A stretch of 64,000 nucleotides of DNA from Stenotrophomonas acidaminiphila (GTDB lineage: Bacteria > Pseudomonadota > Gammaproteobacteria > Xanthomonadales > Xanthomonadaceae): the NCBI GenBank assembly GCA_002951995.1, contig CP019797.1:666501-730500 (forward strand), in the 5' to 3' direction. The position numbers and the translations under genes were made by a program. Below the pieces are notes generated by a model that saw only the letters and a list, made by a program, of their open reading frames with translations, had not been told where the DNA came from and ran no database searches. Within the stretch, counting starts at the first letter, position 1; the number at the start of each line of letters is the position of its first letter. Below, in pieces: positions 19,649 to 27,575 of this stretch.

Positions 19649-20665
19649 TCAGGTGCTGCGGTGCTGCAGGTACCAACTGGCTGCGCCGATGACGCCCAGT
19701 TGCCCGTGCTCGACCAGTTTCACGGGGATGCGCTGCAGCGCCTTGGCCATGGGCCCCTTGTTGAGGAACCGCTCGACGAAGGTGCTGCCGATGAGGAACG
19801 GGCCGAGCTTGGGCAGGATGCCGCCGGCCAGGTAGATGCCGCCCTGCACGCCGTAGAGCAGGGCCATGTCGCCGATGGTGGAGCCGAGGATTCCGCAGAA
19901 CAGCTCCAGGGTCTGGACCGCGAGCGGGTCGCTGCCCTCGCAGGCGGCGGCGCTGACCGCGTCGGGGGTGGCGTGCACGGGCGCGGTGCCGCGCACCGCG
20001 CACAGGGCGTTGTAGAGGTTGAGCAGGCCGGGCCCGGACAGCGCGCCGTGCTCGATGGAGACATGGCTGCGGTTGCGCAGCATGTGCTGCAGCACGGCCA
20101 TTTCCAGTTCGGTGCCGGCGGCCAGCGCGGCCTGCCCGGCTTCGGTGGCGAGCACGACCGAGCGCTCGCCGACGGGGATCCAGAGCGCGGCGCCCAGGCC
20201 GGTGCCGGGGCCGACGACGAGGGTGGGGCCGCGCGGCGCCTGCGCCGGGCCGGTGAGCTGCAGCACCTGGCTGCCGTCGATATGGGCGGCGGCGTGGGCG
20301 ACGGCCTCGAAATCGTTGACCAGGTGCACGGCCTCGAAGCCGAGGTCGTCGCGGATGCGGCTGGCCGACAGCGGCCACGGCAGGTTGGCCGAGATCACGC
20401 TGCCGTCGGCCAGCGCGTAGCCGGCGCTGGCGATGACGCATTCGCGCGCGCCGGGGGCGTGGGCGTGGAAGTCGGCCAGGATCTGGCCCAGCCCGGCGTG
20501 GTCGGCGCAGCGGTAGCGGCGGTAGGCGATCACGTCGACGGCCTGGCCCGGCGTGGCACGGACCAGCCCCACCCGCACATGGGTGCCGCCGACATCGGCG
20601 GCGATCAGCGGCACGGCCGGCGCGGCGATGGGCTGGTGCTGGGTTGGACTGAAGCTGGCGACCAC
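19649..20665 (-). CDS. N-acetylglucosamine kinase A, glucokinase family
   Basis: Cytoplasmic sugar kinase of 338 residues that would convert GlcNAc to GlcNAc-6-phosphate; the family (NagK-II of xanthomonads) belongs to the Glk group and not to ROK. ATP site IAADVGGTHVRVG, substrate motif IASAGYALADG, catalytic Asp in LVNDFEAVAHA, then VVGPGTGLGAAL and IYLAGGILPKLG. I chose the GTG at 20665 because GGGGAA lies just upstream and the second copy starts in the same way. A TTG at 20755 would place the operator inside the gene. Residues from about 75 to the end are nearly identical to copy B at DNA level. Confidence 0.85.
   Translation of the reverse strand: MVASFSPTQHQPIAAPAVPLIAADVGGTHVRVGLVRATPGQAVDVIAYRRYRCADHAGLGQILADFHAHAPGARECVIASAGYALADGSVISANLPWPLSASRIRDDLGFEAVHLVNDFEAVAHAAAHIDGSQVLQLTGPAQAPRGPTLVVGPGTGLGAALWIPVGERSVVLATEAGQAALAAGTELEMAVLQHMLRNRSHVSIEHGALSGPGLLNLYNALCAVRGTAPVHATPDAVSAAACEGSDPLAVQTLELFCGILGSTIGDMALLYGVQGGIYLAGGILPKLGPFLIGSTFVERFLNKGPMAKALQRIPVKLVEHGQLGVIGAASWYLQHRST
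19671..20440. repeat. 770-bp near-identical tract, copy A (in nagK A)
   Basis: Matches 26204-26973 at a constant offset of 6533 bp with only about nine single-base differences that I could count, i.e. roughly 99 percent identity. Identity stops abruptly in the 5' third of the gene and just inside the 3' end. This is the mark of recent gene conversion or partial duplication. Confidence 0.9.
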
Positions 20666-20728
20666 GCGGTTCCCCGGAGTGTCTGCAGTTCCATGGGGAG
20701 CTGCGGCATCCGGAGTTTCGGCGTTGCC

Positions 20729-20742
20729 TGACAACGATGTCA
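20729..20742. promoter_or_regulatory. Putative NagQ operator, module A
   Basis: TGACAACGATGTCA, an imperfect palindrome identical to the module B site and one of three related copies in the window. It lies 64 bp before the nagK A start. Read on the minus strand, it includes TTGACA, which could double as a -35 element, so bound repressor would block polymerase. Confidence 0.75.
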
Positions 20743-20964
20743 AGCTGTTCTGCAAAAAATTTTCAGATCAACAATGCCGCCAGAATTTCAAATAACCCAA
20801 TGATTGCAATGGCAAAAATTATTTCATTCGAAACGATGCTTCAAATTTGGAGGGTGCGTAGGACCAGTCTGTTGTATTCGTGAAATTTTTTCGCATCGCC
20901 CGGGCCTGGATCGTTGTCCGCGCCGGGGGCCGGCACCGCAGCGGCCTGCGTGGTCCGTCCCCAT

Positions 20965-20994
20965 GAAGAAAAGGGCCACCGTTTCCGGTGGCCC
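20965..20994 (-). terminator. Rho-independent terminator after GH20 copy 3
   Basis: On the minus strand a 9-bp stem (GGGCCACCG with CGGTGGCCC, 4-base loop) is followed by TTTTCTTC. It lies 12 bp after the stop of the module B hexosaminidase and closes that transcription unit. Confidence 0.82.
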
Positions 20995-21005
20995 CTGGGG
21001 CGTGC

Positions 21006-23306
21006 TCAGTGCGTGGTTTCCAGTTGTATCCAGTCCAGCGTCCACAGCGCCGGTCGGGTGTCGCCGGTGAAACGGATGCACAGGTCGGCGCGCGGCGGCA
21101 CCGCGTGCAGTGGCGCGCGCAGCTCCACGAACCCGTCGGCGCCCGGCGCCGCCGGCAGCGGCACCGACACCAGCGGCGTGCCCTTGCAGTCGGCCAGGAT
21201 CTCCAGCTCGCCATGCGCGGTGCGGGCGGGCGCGAAGCGGCGGCTGGGTTCGTCGTGGGCGAGCTGGAAGTTGTACGGGATGCGCCCGGCGCGGACCTTC
21301 ACCGCGCTCACCCCCGCCAGGTCCGCGTCCTGCCACAGCCAGCACGGGCTGAAGATGTTGACGTTGAACACCGCGCGCTCGCCGTCGGCGGGGCCGTCGT
21401 CCTCCAGGCGCAACAGCAGCTTGCCGTCGCCGGGGCAGAGGCCGAGCCGGGTGTCGTCGCGGGTAAGCAGCGAATCGGCGGTGACTGCGAAGCGGCTGGC
21501 CGCGGCAAGCGGCTTGCCGTCGAAGAACGCCGCGGCGCGCACCTCGGCCGGCAGCCTGACCTGCAGCGGCTGTACGTAGCGCGGCGACGCGGCGCTCACC
21601 GCGCTGCCGTCCAGCGTGTAATGCACCGCGTAGCCGAGCGGATTGTCGAGCGTGACCGTGGCGGTGCCGGCGCTGCGGTCGCCCTGGTCGTGCATGTCCA
21701 CCTGGAACGGCGTCTGCGCGTAGTGGATGCCCATCGCGCGGTAGCGCTGCAGATGGCGCGGCAGGCGCTGCAGGAACCCATCGAAATCGCGCTTGTCCGC
21801 CGGACTCCAGCCGGTTTCGGCCACCGCGGCCAGGCGCGGGAACAGGTTGTGCTCCAGATTGCGGTCGTTGCGCGTGTGCTCGGTGAACATGTTGGCCTGC
21901 AGGCCGAGGATGTGCTGGCGCTTGTCGGCGGCCAGTTCCGCGGGCACCGGCTCGAACCCGTAGGCCTTGCGCAGCTCGATGGTCGTCGGCCGGCCCGGCG
22001 GCTCGTCCGGCGAGGACGTCTGCAGGTAGTCCATGTACATGTGGGTGACCGGCGACATGATCACGTCGTGGCCTTCGCTGGCCGCCTTCAGGCCGCCTTC
22101 GGTGCCGCGCCAGGACATCACCGTGGCTTCGGGCGGCAGGCCGCCCTCGAGGATTTCGTCCCAGCCGATCAGGCGGCGGTCGTGCTGCTCCAGGAACTTC
22201 TCCAGGCGCTTGATCATGTGGCTCTGCATTTCCATCTCGTCCTTCAGGCCGAGCCGGCGCATGTGCTCCTGCACGCGGGGGGAAGCGATCCACTGGTCCT
22301 TGACCGCCTCGTCGCCACCGACGTGCACGTACCTGGCCGGGAACATGTCGATCACTTCCAGCAGCACGTTTTCCAGGAACTGCAGGGTGCTCTCTTCGGT
22401 GTTGAACAGGTTGGGGAACACCCCCCACTGGTTGTCGATGGCCAGCTTCCGGCCGGTCACGCCCAGCTCGGGGTAGGCGGCGATGGCCGCGGTGGCGTGG
22501 CCGGGGACGTCGATCTCCGGGATCACCTGGATGTGGCGCTCGGCGGCGTACGCCACGATCTCGCGGATCTGCGCCTGCGTGTAGTAACCGCAGTAGCGGC
22601 GTGGCTCGCCGGTGGCCGGGTCGCGGCCGGCGTCGCCCAGCGACACCCGGCAGCTGCCCACCTCGGTGAGCTTCGGGTAGCGCTTGATCTCCATGCGCCA
22701 GCCCTGGTCGTCGGTGAGGTGCCAGTGGAAGGTGTTGAGCTTGTGCTGGGCCATGGCATCGAGCAGTTTCCTGATCTCGTCCATGCTCTGGAAATGGCGG
22801 GCCGAATCCAGCATCAGCCCGCGCCAGACGAAGCGCGGCGCATCGGTGATGGTGGCGGCGGCGACCTCGCCGGGGGTCTGGTCGGTCAGCAGCTGCGCGG
22901 CGGTGACGGCGCCGTAGAACAGGCCGCGGTCATCGCTGGCACTGACATCGATGCCGGTATTGGAGACCTTCAGCGTGTAGGCCTCGGCCGGCTTGGTCGC
23001 CGACGGGTCCAGGCGGAAGCGGATCTGCGCCTTGCTGGCGTTCTCGGCCACCGCCAGCGTGGGCCCGCCGTTCTGCCTGAGCAGCTCGACGAACTGGGCG
23101 GCGACGCGGCGCGAGGCTTCGTCATTGCCGCCGACCCGGGCGGCATCCTTCAGTACGAAGTCCTTGCCCCCGTCGGCCTGGTAACTGGCGGGCAGCGGGA
23201 TCAGCGACGGTGCGCCGGCGGCGTGGACCTGCACGGCGGTGAGGCCGAGCAGCAGGCAACTGCCGAGCAGGGTTGCGCGACGACGCGCACGGAGGGACTT
23301 CGTCAT
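21006..23306 (-). CDS. Beta-N-acetylhexosaminidase, GH20 (copy 3)
   Basis: Exported hydrolase of module B, 766 residues, with a signal peptide (RRRATLLGSCLLLGLTAVQ, then VHAAG). Domain 2 covers the first 150 residues; the catalytic barrel has WRGLMLDSARHFQ, FHWHLTDDQGWRMEIK, the catalytic pair Asp332-Glu333 in HVGGDEA and MSWRGTEGG. A C-terminal region with CLWRD-like Cys/Trp features (SPCWLWQDADL) is conserved in all three copies. Unlike copy 2 it has no lipobox and may be released into the periplasm or secreted. It is separated from the receptor B gene by a terminator hairpin and is followed by a second terminator. Confidence 0.92.
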   Translation of the reverse strand: MTKSLRARRRATLLGSCLLLGLTAVQVHAAGAPSLIPLPASYQADGGKDFVLKDAARVGGNDEASRRVAAQFVELLRQNGGPTLAVAENASKAQIRFRLDPSATKPAEAYTLKVSNTGIDVSASDDRGLFYGAVTAAQLLTDQTPGEVAAATITDAPRFVWRGLMLDSARHFQSMDEIRKLLDAMAQHKLNTFHWHLTDDQGWRMEIKRYPKLTEVGSCRVSLGDAGRDPATGEPRRYCGYYTQAQIREIVAYAAERHIQVIPEIDVPGHATAAIAAYPELGVTGRKLAIDNQWGVFPNLFNTEESTLQFLENVLLEVIDMFPARYVHVGGDEAVKDQWIASPRVQEHMRRLGLKDEMEMQSHMIKRLEKFLEQHDRRLIGWDEILEGGLPPEATVMSWRGTEGGLKAASEGHDVIMSPVTHMYMDYLQTSSPDEPPGRPTTIELRKAYGFEPVPAELAADKRQHILGLQANMFTEHTRNDRNLEHNLFPRLAAVAETGWSPADKRDFDGFLQRLPRHLQRYRAMGIHYAQTPFQVDMHDQGDRSAGTATVTLDNPLGYAVHYTLDGSAVSAASPRYVQPLQVRLPAEVRAAAFFDGKPLAAASRFAVTADSLLTRDDTRLGLCPGDGKLLLRLEDDGPADGERAVFNVNIFSPCWLWQDADLAGVSAVKVRAGRIPYNFQLAHDEPSRRFAPARTAHGELEILADCKGTPLVSVPLPAAPGADGFVELRAPLHAVPPRADLCIRFTGDTRPALWTLDWIQLETTH

Positions 23307-23341
23307 CGGGGCGGAGCTCCTGTGTTTTCTGGAGGGTACTC

Positions 23342-23378
23342 AAAAAAACGCCGGGCCCGGAATGCTCCAGGCCCGGCG
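23342..23378 (-). terminator. Rho-independent terminator between TonB receptor B and GH20 copy 3
   Basis: On the minus strand a 9-bp outer stem (CGCCGGGCC with GGCCCGGCG), extended by an inner GGA/TCC pairing, is followed by seven T. Same position and partly the same sequence as the module A hairpin (16657-16689), so both modules appear to attenuate GH20 relative to the receptor. Confidence 0.85.
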
Positions 23379-23415
23379 CGTCATGCTGCCCGGCGGTGCG
23401 GCGTGCCGGGATGGA

Positions 23416-26091
23416 TCAGTACTTGAAGCGGAAGTTCAGGTAGTACTGGCGGCCGTTGCTGTAGAACGCGCTGGGAATGCTCGCGCTCTGGTAGTACTTC
23501 AGCGACGGGTTGTTGAGGTTCAGCGCATCGAAGCTGACGCTCATCCAGTCGGTGGCCTTGTAGCTCAGCGACAGCGACAGGGTGCCGAAATCGTCCTGGT
23601 AGTACGGGTTGGCACCCTTCAGGCCGATCAGGAACGCCGAGCGGTAGGTGTAGCTCACCCGCGCGCCGAAGGAGTCGTTCTCGAAGTAGCCACCGACGTT
23701 GTAGGTGTTCTTCGAGGTGCCGAGCAGGTTGTTGCTGCCGTCCGCCCAGGTGTGCGAGGTGCTGCCGTCGGCGTAGGTGTAGTTGGCGTTGACGCCGAAG
23801 TTGTCGCCGATCGGCTGTTCGTAGGCGAGTTCGACGCCGGTCACCTTGCCGTTGGAGTTGACCGGCACCGCGACCTGGTATTCCTCCAGCTTGTTGGTCA
23901 GCTCGCTGAACAGCATCTGCTTCTCGGTGCCGAAGGCGACATAGTCCTTCAGGTTCATCGAGTAGGCGCCGACCGACAGCAGGCCGCGCGGCATGAAGTA
24001 CCACTCGAGGTTGGCGTCGAAGTTGGTCGAGACCACCGGGTTGAGCTTCGGGTTGCCGCCGCTGCCGGTGCGGCTCAGGTCCGAGCCGCTCGACGCGGCG
24101 CCCAGCGCCGAGTAGTCCGGCAGCGTCTGGGTCTGCGAGGCGGCGAAGCGGAACACCAGGTCGTCGGACAGATCGAACTTCAGGTTCGCGCTCGGCAGCA
24201 CGCGGTCGTGCTTGTTGTTGAAGGACAGGGCCTTCCAGGCGCCGAACAGGCTGCTGACGTCGGCATTGGCCGGGTTGCTGACGGCCTGGTAGGTGTCGAT
24301 GTCCTGGTCGATGTTGACGTAACGCAGGCCGACGTTGCCGCTCCAGCGGTCACCGGAGAAATTGGCCTGCACGTAGCCGGCGAAGTTCTTTTCCTCGACC
24401 TTCCACTCGGCGCCATAGTTGTGGCGGCCGGTGGGGCCGTCATTGCCCGACAGCCAGGTGGAGTTGTTGAGGATGGCTTCCTTCAGCGCCGCCGGGGTGA
24501 AGTACCACAGGTTGCGCGGGAAGCTGCCGCCGATGTTGCTGGCGAAACCGCCCGGATACGACGCGGTGGCGCCGTTCTTGAGCGCGCTCCAGATATCGCC
24601 CGGCGACGCACCTTCCGGCGACAGCGCTTCGCGCTTGTGGTCGGCGTAGCGGATGCCGAAGTCGATCGAGTTCAGCGTGCCGTTGTCGAAGTACTGGTTG
24701 AAGTCGGCGGTGAACCACTTCTCCTTGTCCAGCGCGGTGACCTCCTGGTTGCCCCAGGTGCCGAAGCTGGTCACGTCGCTCGGGTCGGTGCCGCCGCCCA
24801 GGCTCCAGTCGACCGGCGAGCCGTTGCCATGGGTGGCCCAGCTTGCGCCTCCATTGGCGGCCAGCGTCACCTCGGCGATGAACTGGCGCGGGGTCGAGCC
24901 TTCGCCCTTGGTGGAGCCGGCCTGGAACTTGGCGCCGAGCCGGTCGTTGACCTGCCAGTCGGCGTCGAGCGTGACGTAGTTGCTCTTTGCCGTGGCCTCG
25001 CGGTAGATCATGTCGTACACGGCATAGTTGGTGCCGGGCTTGCCCGCGTACGTCGCGTTGGTCAGCACGCCGTCCTTGACCACGTAGCCGGGCTTGGGCG
25101 ACTCGCTGTTGGCGAAGTTGCCGCCCCACAGCATGAAGTTGCGGTTGTAGTTGTTGGCGTCCATCTTCGAGCTGAAGCCTTCCACGCCCAGGGTCAGGTT
25201 GTCCGCCGGCTTGAACTGCAGCGAAAGCAGGCCGCCCTTGCGCTCGCGGGTCTGCTCGAACAGGGTCGAGCCGAGCAGCGCCGGCGCGTAGACGCCGATC
25301 AGGTCCGGGTTGTTCAGGCCCACTTCGTTGAGGTTGCCGTTGCCGTCCCTGCCGGTGATCTGGAAGAAGCCGGAGGGCAGCTCCTGGGCTTCGCGGCGCA
25401 GTTCACGCTTCTGGCTGAACGCCTGCACCATGACGCCGAAGGTGTTGTCGTCGTTCTTGTAGTTGAACAGGCCGGCCAGCTGCGGGTCGTTGGACTTGGC
25501 CTGGTCCGAGCGCACCGCGCCGATCGAGGCCTCGGCGGTGATCTGCTTGGCGAATTCCAGCGGCTTGCGGGTGATGATGTTGACCGTGCCGGTGGTGCCG
25601 CCGTCCTGCAGCTTGGCCTGCGAGGACTTGTTCACTTCCACCGAGCGCACCAGTTCCGACGGCAGCAGGGTGTAGCTGACGCTGCGGCCGACGTTGCTGC
25701 CCTGGCTGAGCACGAACCAGTCGGCCGAGCCGACGCTGTGGCCGTTGATCAGGGTTTGGGTCAGGCTCGGGCTGGTGCCGCGCAGGCTGACGCGGTCGGC
25801 TTCGTCGAAGCCGCCTTCGTCGGCGCTGGACGAGCTGATGTTCACGCCCGGCAGGCGCTGCAGGGTGTCGGCGACGTTGTGCGCCGGCAGCTTGCCGACA
25901 TCTTCGGCGGTGACGACCTCGACGCGTGCGTTGGCTTCGCGCTTGGTGTCCAGCGACTTTTCCATCGAGCCGCGGATGCCGGTGACGGTGACGGTGTCCA
26001 GGTCGGTCGCCTTGGGCTGCGCTTCCTGCGCGTGGGCGCTGAAGGCAAGGCAGCCGGCGATGGCTGCCGAAAGCAGGGTCTTGCGGTGCAT
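23416..26091 (-). CDS. TonB-dependent receptor B (amino-sugar uptake)
   Basis: An 891-residue outer-membrane receptor with signal peptide MHRKTLLSAAIAGCLAFSAHAQ, plug domain (TVTVTGIRGSMEKSLDTKRE, VVTAEDVGKLPAHNVADTL, RVSLRGTSPSLTQTL) and a beta-barrel ending in YYLNFRFKY. It is clearly related to receptor A at the N-terminus but the barrels differ in length and sequence, so the two may import different GlcNAc-containing ligands. GAGGAG lies 8 bases before the ATG at 26091, as in receptor A, which decides the start. It follows nagK B by 60 bp. Substrate assignment rests on context. Confidence 0.92.
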   Translation of the reverse strand: MHRKTLLSAAIAGCLAFSAHAQEAQPKATDLDTVTVTGIRGSMEKSLDTKREANARVEVVTAEDVGKLPAHNVADTLQRLPGVNISSSSADEGGFDEADRVSLRGTSPSLTQTLINGHSVGSADWFVLSQGSNVGRSVSYTLLPSELVRSVEVNKSSQAKLQDGGTTGTVNIITRKPLEFAKQITAEASIGAVRSDQAKSNDPQLAGLFNYKNDDNTFGVMVQAFSQKRELRREAQELPSGFFQITGRDGNGNLNEVGLNNPDLIGVYAPALLGSTLFEQTRERKGGLLSLQFKPADNLTLGVEGFSSKMDANNYNRNFMLWGGNFANSESPKPGYVVKDGVLTNATYAGKPGTNYAVYDMIYREATAKSNYVTLDADWQVNDRLGAKFQAGSTKGEGSTPRQFIAEVTLAANGGASWATHGNGSPVDWSLGGGTDPSDVTSFGTWGNQEVTALDKEKWFTADFNQYFDNGTLNSIDFGIRYADHKREALSPEGASPGDIWSALKNGATASYPGGFASNIGGSFPRNLWYFTPAALKEAILNNSTWLSGNDGPTGRHNYGAEWKVEEKNFAGYVQANFSGDRWSGNVGLRYVNIDQDIDTYQAVSNPANADVSSLFGAWKALSFNNKHDRVLPSANLKFDLSDDLVFRFAASQTQTLPDYSALGAASSGSDLSRTGSGGNPKLNPVVSTNFDANLEWYFMPRGLLSVGAYSMNLKDYVAFGTEKQMLFSELTNKLEEYQVAVPVNSNGKVTGVELAYEQPIGDNFGVNANYTYADGSTSHTWADGSNNLLGTSKNTYNVGGYFENDSFGARVSYTYRSAFLIGLKGANPYYQDDFGTLSLSLSYKATDWMSVSFDALNLNNPSLKYYQSASIPSAFYSNGRQYYLNFRFKY

Positions 26092-26151
26092 GTTGTCTCT
26101 CCTCAACATCGGAATGAAAGGCACGGGCGTGCCGCTTTACGTCTGGTCTTG

Positions 26152-27204
26152 CTATTGCATCTGTTGCTTATGCTGCGAGGCTTGCGTGGCCAACTTTTCC
26201 AGATACCAACTGGCTGCGCCGATGACGCCCAGTTGCCCGTGCTCGACCAGTTTCACGGGGATGCGCTGCAGCGCCCTGGCCATGGGTCCCTTGTTGAGGA
26301 ACCGCTCGACGAAGGTGCTGCCGATGAGGAACGGGCCGAGCTTGGGCAGGATGCCGCCGGCCAGGTAGATGCCGCCCTGCACGCCGTAGAGCAGGGCCAT
26401 GTCGCCGATGGTGGAGCCAAGGATTCCGCAGAACAGCTCCAGGGTCTGGACCGCGAGCGGGTCGCTGCCCTCGCAGGCGGCGGCGCTGACCGCGTCGGGG
26501 GTGGCGTGCACGGGCGCGGTGCCGCGCACCGCGCACAGGGCGTTGTAGAGGTTGAGCAGGCCGGGCCCGGACAGCGCGCCGTGCTCGATGGAGACATGGC
26601 TGCGGTTGCGCAGCATGTGCTGCAGCACGGCCATTTCCAGTTCGGTGCCGGCGGCCAGCGCGGCCTGCCCGGCTTCGGTGGCGAGCACGACCGAGCGCTC
26701 GCCGACGGGGATCCAGAGCGCGGCGCCCAGGCCGGTGCCGGGGCCGACGACGAGGGTGGGGCCGCGCGGCGCCTGCGCCGGGCCGGTGAGCTGCAGCACC
26801 AGGCTGCCGTCGATGTGGGCGGCGGCGTGGGCGACGGCCTCGAAATCGTTGACCAGGTGCACGGCCTCGAAGCCGAGGTCGTCGCGGATGCGGCTGGCCG
26901 ACAGCGGCCACGGCAGATTGGCCGAGATCACGTTGCCGTCGGCCAACGCGTAGCCGGCGCTGGCGATGACGCAGTGCGCCACCTGCGGGTGGTGGCTGGC
27001 GAAGTCGGACAGGATCGCGCTCAGGCTCGGATGGTCGCCGCAGCGGTACTTGCGGTAGGACAGGATCTCGATGGTCCCGCCATCGCTGCCGCCGGCGCGG
27101 ATCAGGCCGACGCGGACATGGGTGCCGCCGACGTCGGCGGCCATGAAAGGTAGAGACGCGCTGTCGAGCGGAAAGGTCTGCAGTGTGGGGGCGGCAGCGG
27201 TCAC
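26152..27204 (-). CDS. N-acetylglucosamine kinase B, glucokinase family
   Basis: Second NagK-like kinase, 350 residues, GTG start with GGGAAA upstream. ATP site MAADVGGTHVRVG, then IASAGYALADG, LVNDFEAVAHA, GPGTGLGAAL and YLAGGILPKLG as in copy A. The N-terminal 70 residues and the last 15 (EKLATQASQHKQQMQ) differ from copy A, while the middle is nearly identical in DNA. Leading gene of module B, with a putative NagQ operator 68 bp upstream. Xanthomonads carry two NagK-II genes; whether both act on GlcNAc or one prefers another sugar such as MurNAc or glucose cannot be told from sequence. Confidence 0.87.
   Translation of the reverse strand: MTAAAPTLQTFPLDSASLPFMAADVGGTHVRVGLIRAGGSDGGTIEILSYRKYRCGDHPSLSAILSDFASHHPQVAHCVIASAGYALADGNVISANLPWPLSASRIRDDLGFEAVHLVNDFEAVAHAAAHIDGSLVLQLTGPAQAPRGPTLVVGPGTGLGAALWIPVGERSVVLATEAGQAALAAGTELEMAVLQHMLRNRSHVSIEHGALSGPGLLNLYNALCAVRGTAPVHATPDAVSAAACEGSDPLAVQTLELFCGILGSTIGDMALLYGVQGGIYLAGGILPKLGPFLIGSTFVERFLNKGPMARALQRIPVKLVEHGQLGVIGAASWYLEKLATQASQHKQQMQ
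26204..26973. repeat. 770-bp near-identical tract, copy B (in nagK B)
   Basis: Direct-repeat partner of 19671-20440, same orientation, offset 6533 bp. Recombination between the two copies would delete or duplicate receptor B, GH20 copy 3 and the module A promoter. The tract ends sharply at both sides. Confidence 0.9.
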
Positions 27205-27271
27205 TCGGTTTCCCTATGGCGTTGGGGGAGCGCCCGTCAGGCGCCATCGGGAGCCGAGTCTGTAATCGTTC

Positions 27272-27285
27272 TGACAACGATGTCA
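27272..27285. promoter_or_regulatory. Putative NagQ operator, module B
   Basis: TGACAACGATGTCA, identical to the module A site, 68 bp before the nagK B start. It overlaps the TTGACA candidate -35 box of the minus-strand promoter. Confidence 0.75.
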
Positions 27286-27472
27286 ACGAATAGTTGAAAC
27301 TTTCGATGCTGCGCCGCAGCGCCGTTCTGCGCGGCGGCGACGGCTGCGGTTCGGTTGCATTCGAAAGCAGGCGGCCGGCAAACCCTGCGTTTTCAAGCGC
27401 GCGAGCACTGGCTGCATGCCGTGCGGCGCGCTGCCAGCGTGGGCGGCAGGCGGGTCACGCGTACACGCGTTG

Positions 27473-27502
27473 TTGACAAACGCGTCGGCACCCAACCATA
27501 AA
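27473..27502 (+). promoter_or_regulatory. Candidate sigma70 promoter of nagP-nagQ-nagB-nagA
   Basis: Consensus -35 TTGACA at 27473-27478 and a CATAAA -10 at 27497-27502 with an 18-bp spacer. The palindrome at 27505-27518 directly follows the -10 box, where a bound repressor would block initiation. Confidence 0.7.
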
Positions 27503-27504
27503 TG

Positions 27505-27518
27505 TGACAACGTTGTTC
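27505..27518. promoter_or_regulatory. Putative NagQ operator before nagP
   Basis: TGACAACGTTGTTC, with the fully symmetric core GACAACGTTGT but one weaker outer half, 58 bp before the nagP ATG. Xanthomonas NagQ boxes are palindromes of this kind. The LacI regulator encoded two genes downstream is the likely ligand-controlled binder. Confidence 0.75.
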
Positions 27519-27575
27519 CCAGTTACCACCGGTCGGCGTGAGCCGTCCCTCTCGCAGCTGCAGGAGCCTTGACCA

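Larger units (their letters stand above)
20666..21005. other. Promoter-containing intergenic region of module A
   Basis: 340 bp between nagK A and the stop of GH20 copy 3. It holds the module A operator (20729-20742), an unusually AT-rich block at about 20750-20860 in an otherwise very GC-rich window, and a terminator for the GH20 copy 3 transcript near 20965-20994. The AT-rich block probably carries the module A promoter, though I cannot fix its -10 box. Confidence 0.6.
27205..27575. other. Divergent control region between nagK B and nagP
   Basis: 371 bp that hold two operator copies (27272-27285 and 27505-27518) and two divergent promoters. A candidate module B promoter on the minus strand is TTGACA at 27281-27286 with TACAGA at 27259-27264 (16 bp apart). 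The GC-rich middle part has no gene that I can support. Confidence 0.7.

Noticed and set aside
12956..20731. Very long plus-strand open frame of about 2,590 codons antisense to the GH20, receptor and nagK genes
   Set aside because: It is a shadow of high-GC codon bias in the real minus-strand genes; it has no coherent domains, and the known proteins are on the other strand. The same applies to 23239-27153, 52709-55651 and 4444-6615.
20663..20755. TTG at 20755 as start of nagK A
   Set aside because: It would place the putative operator within the coding region and lacks a ribosome site; the GTG at 20665 parallels copy B.
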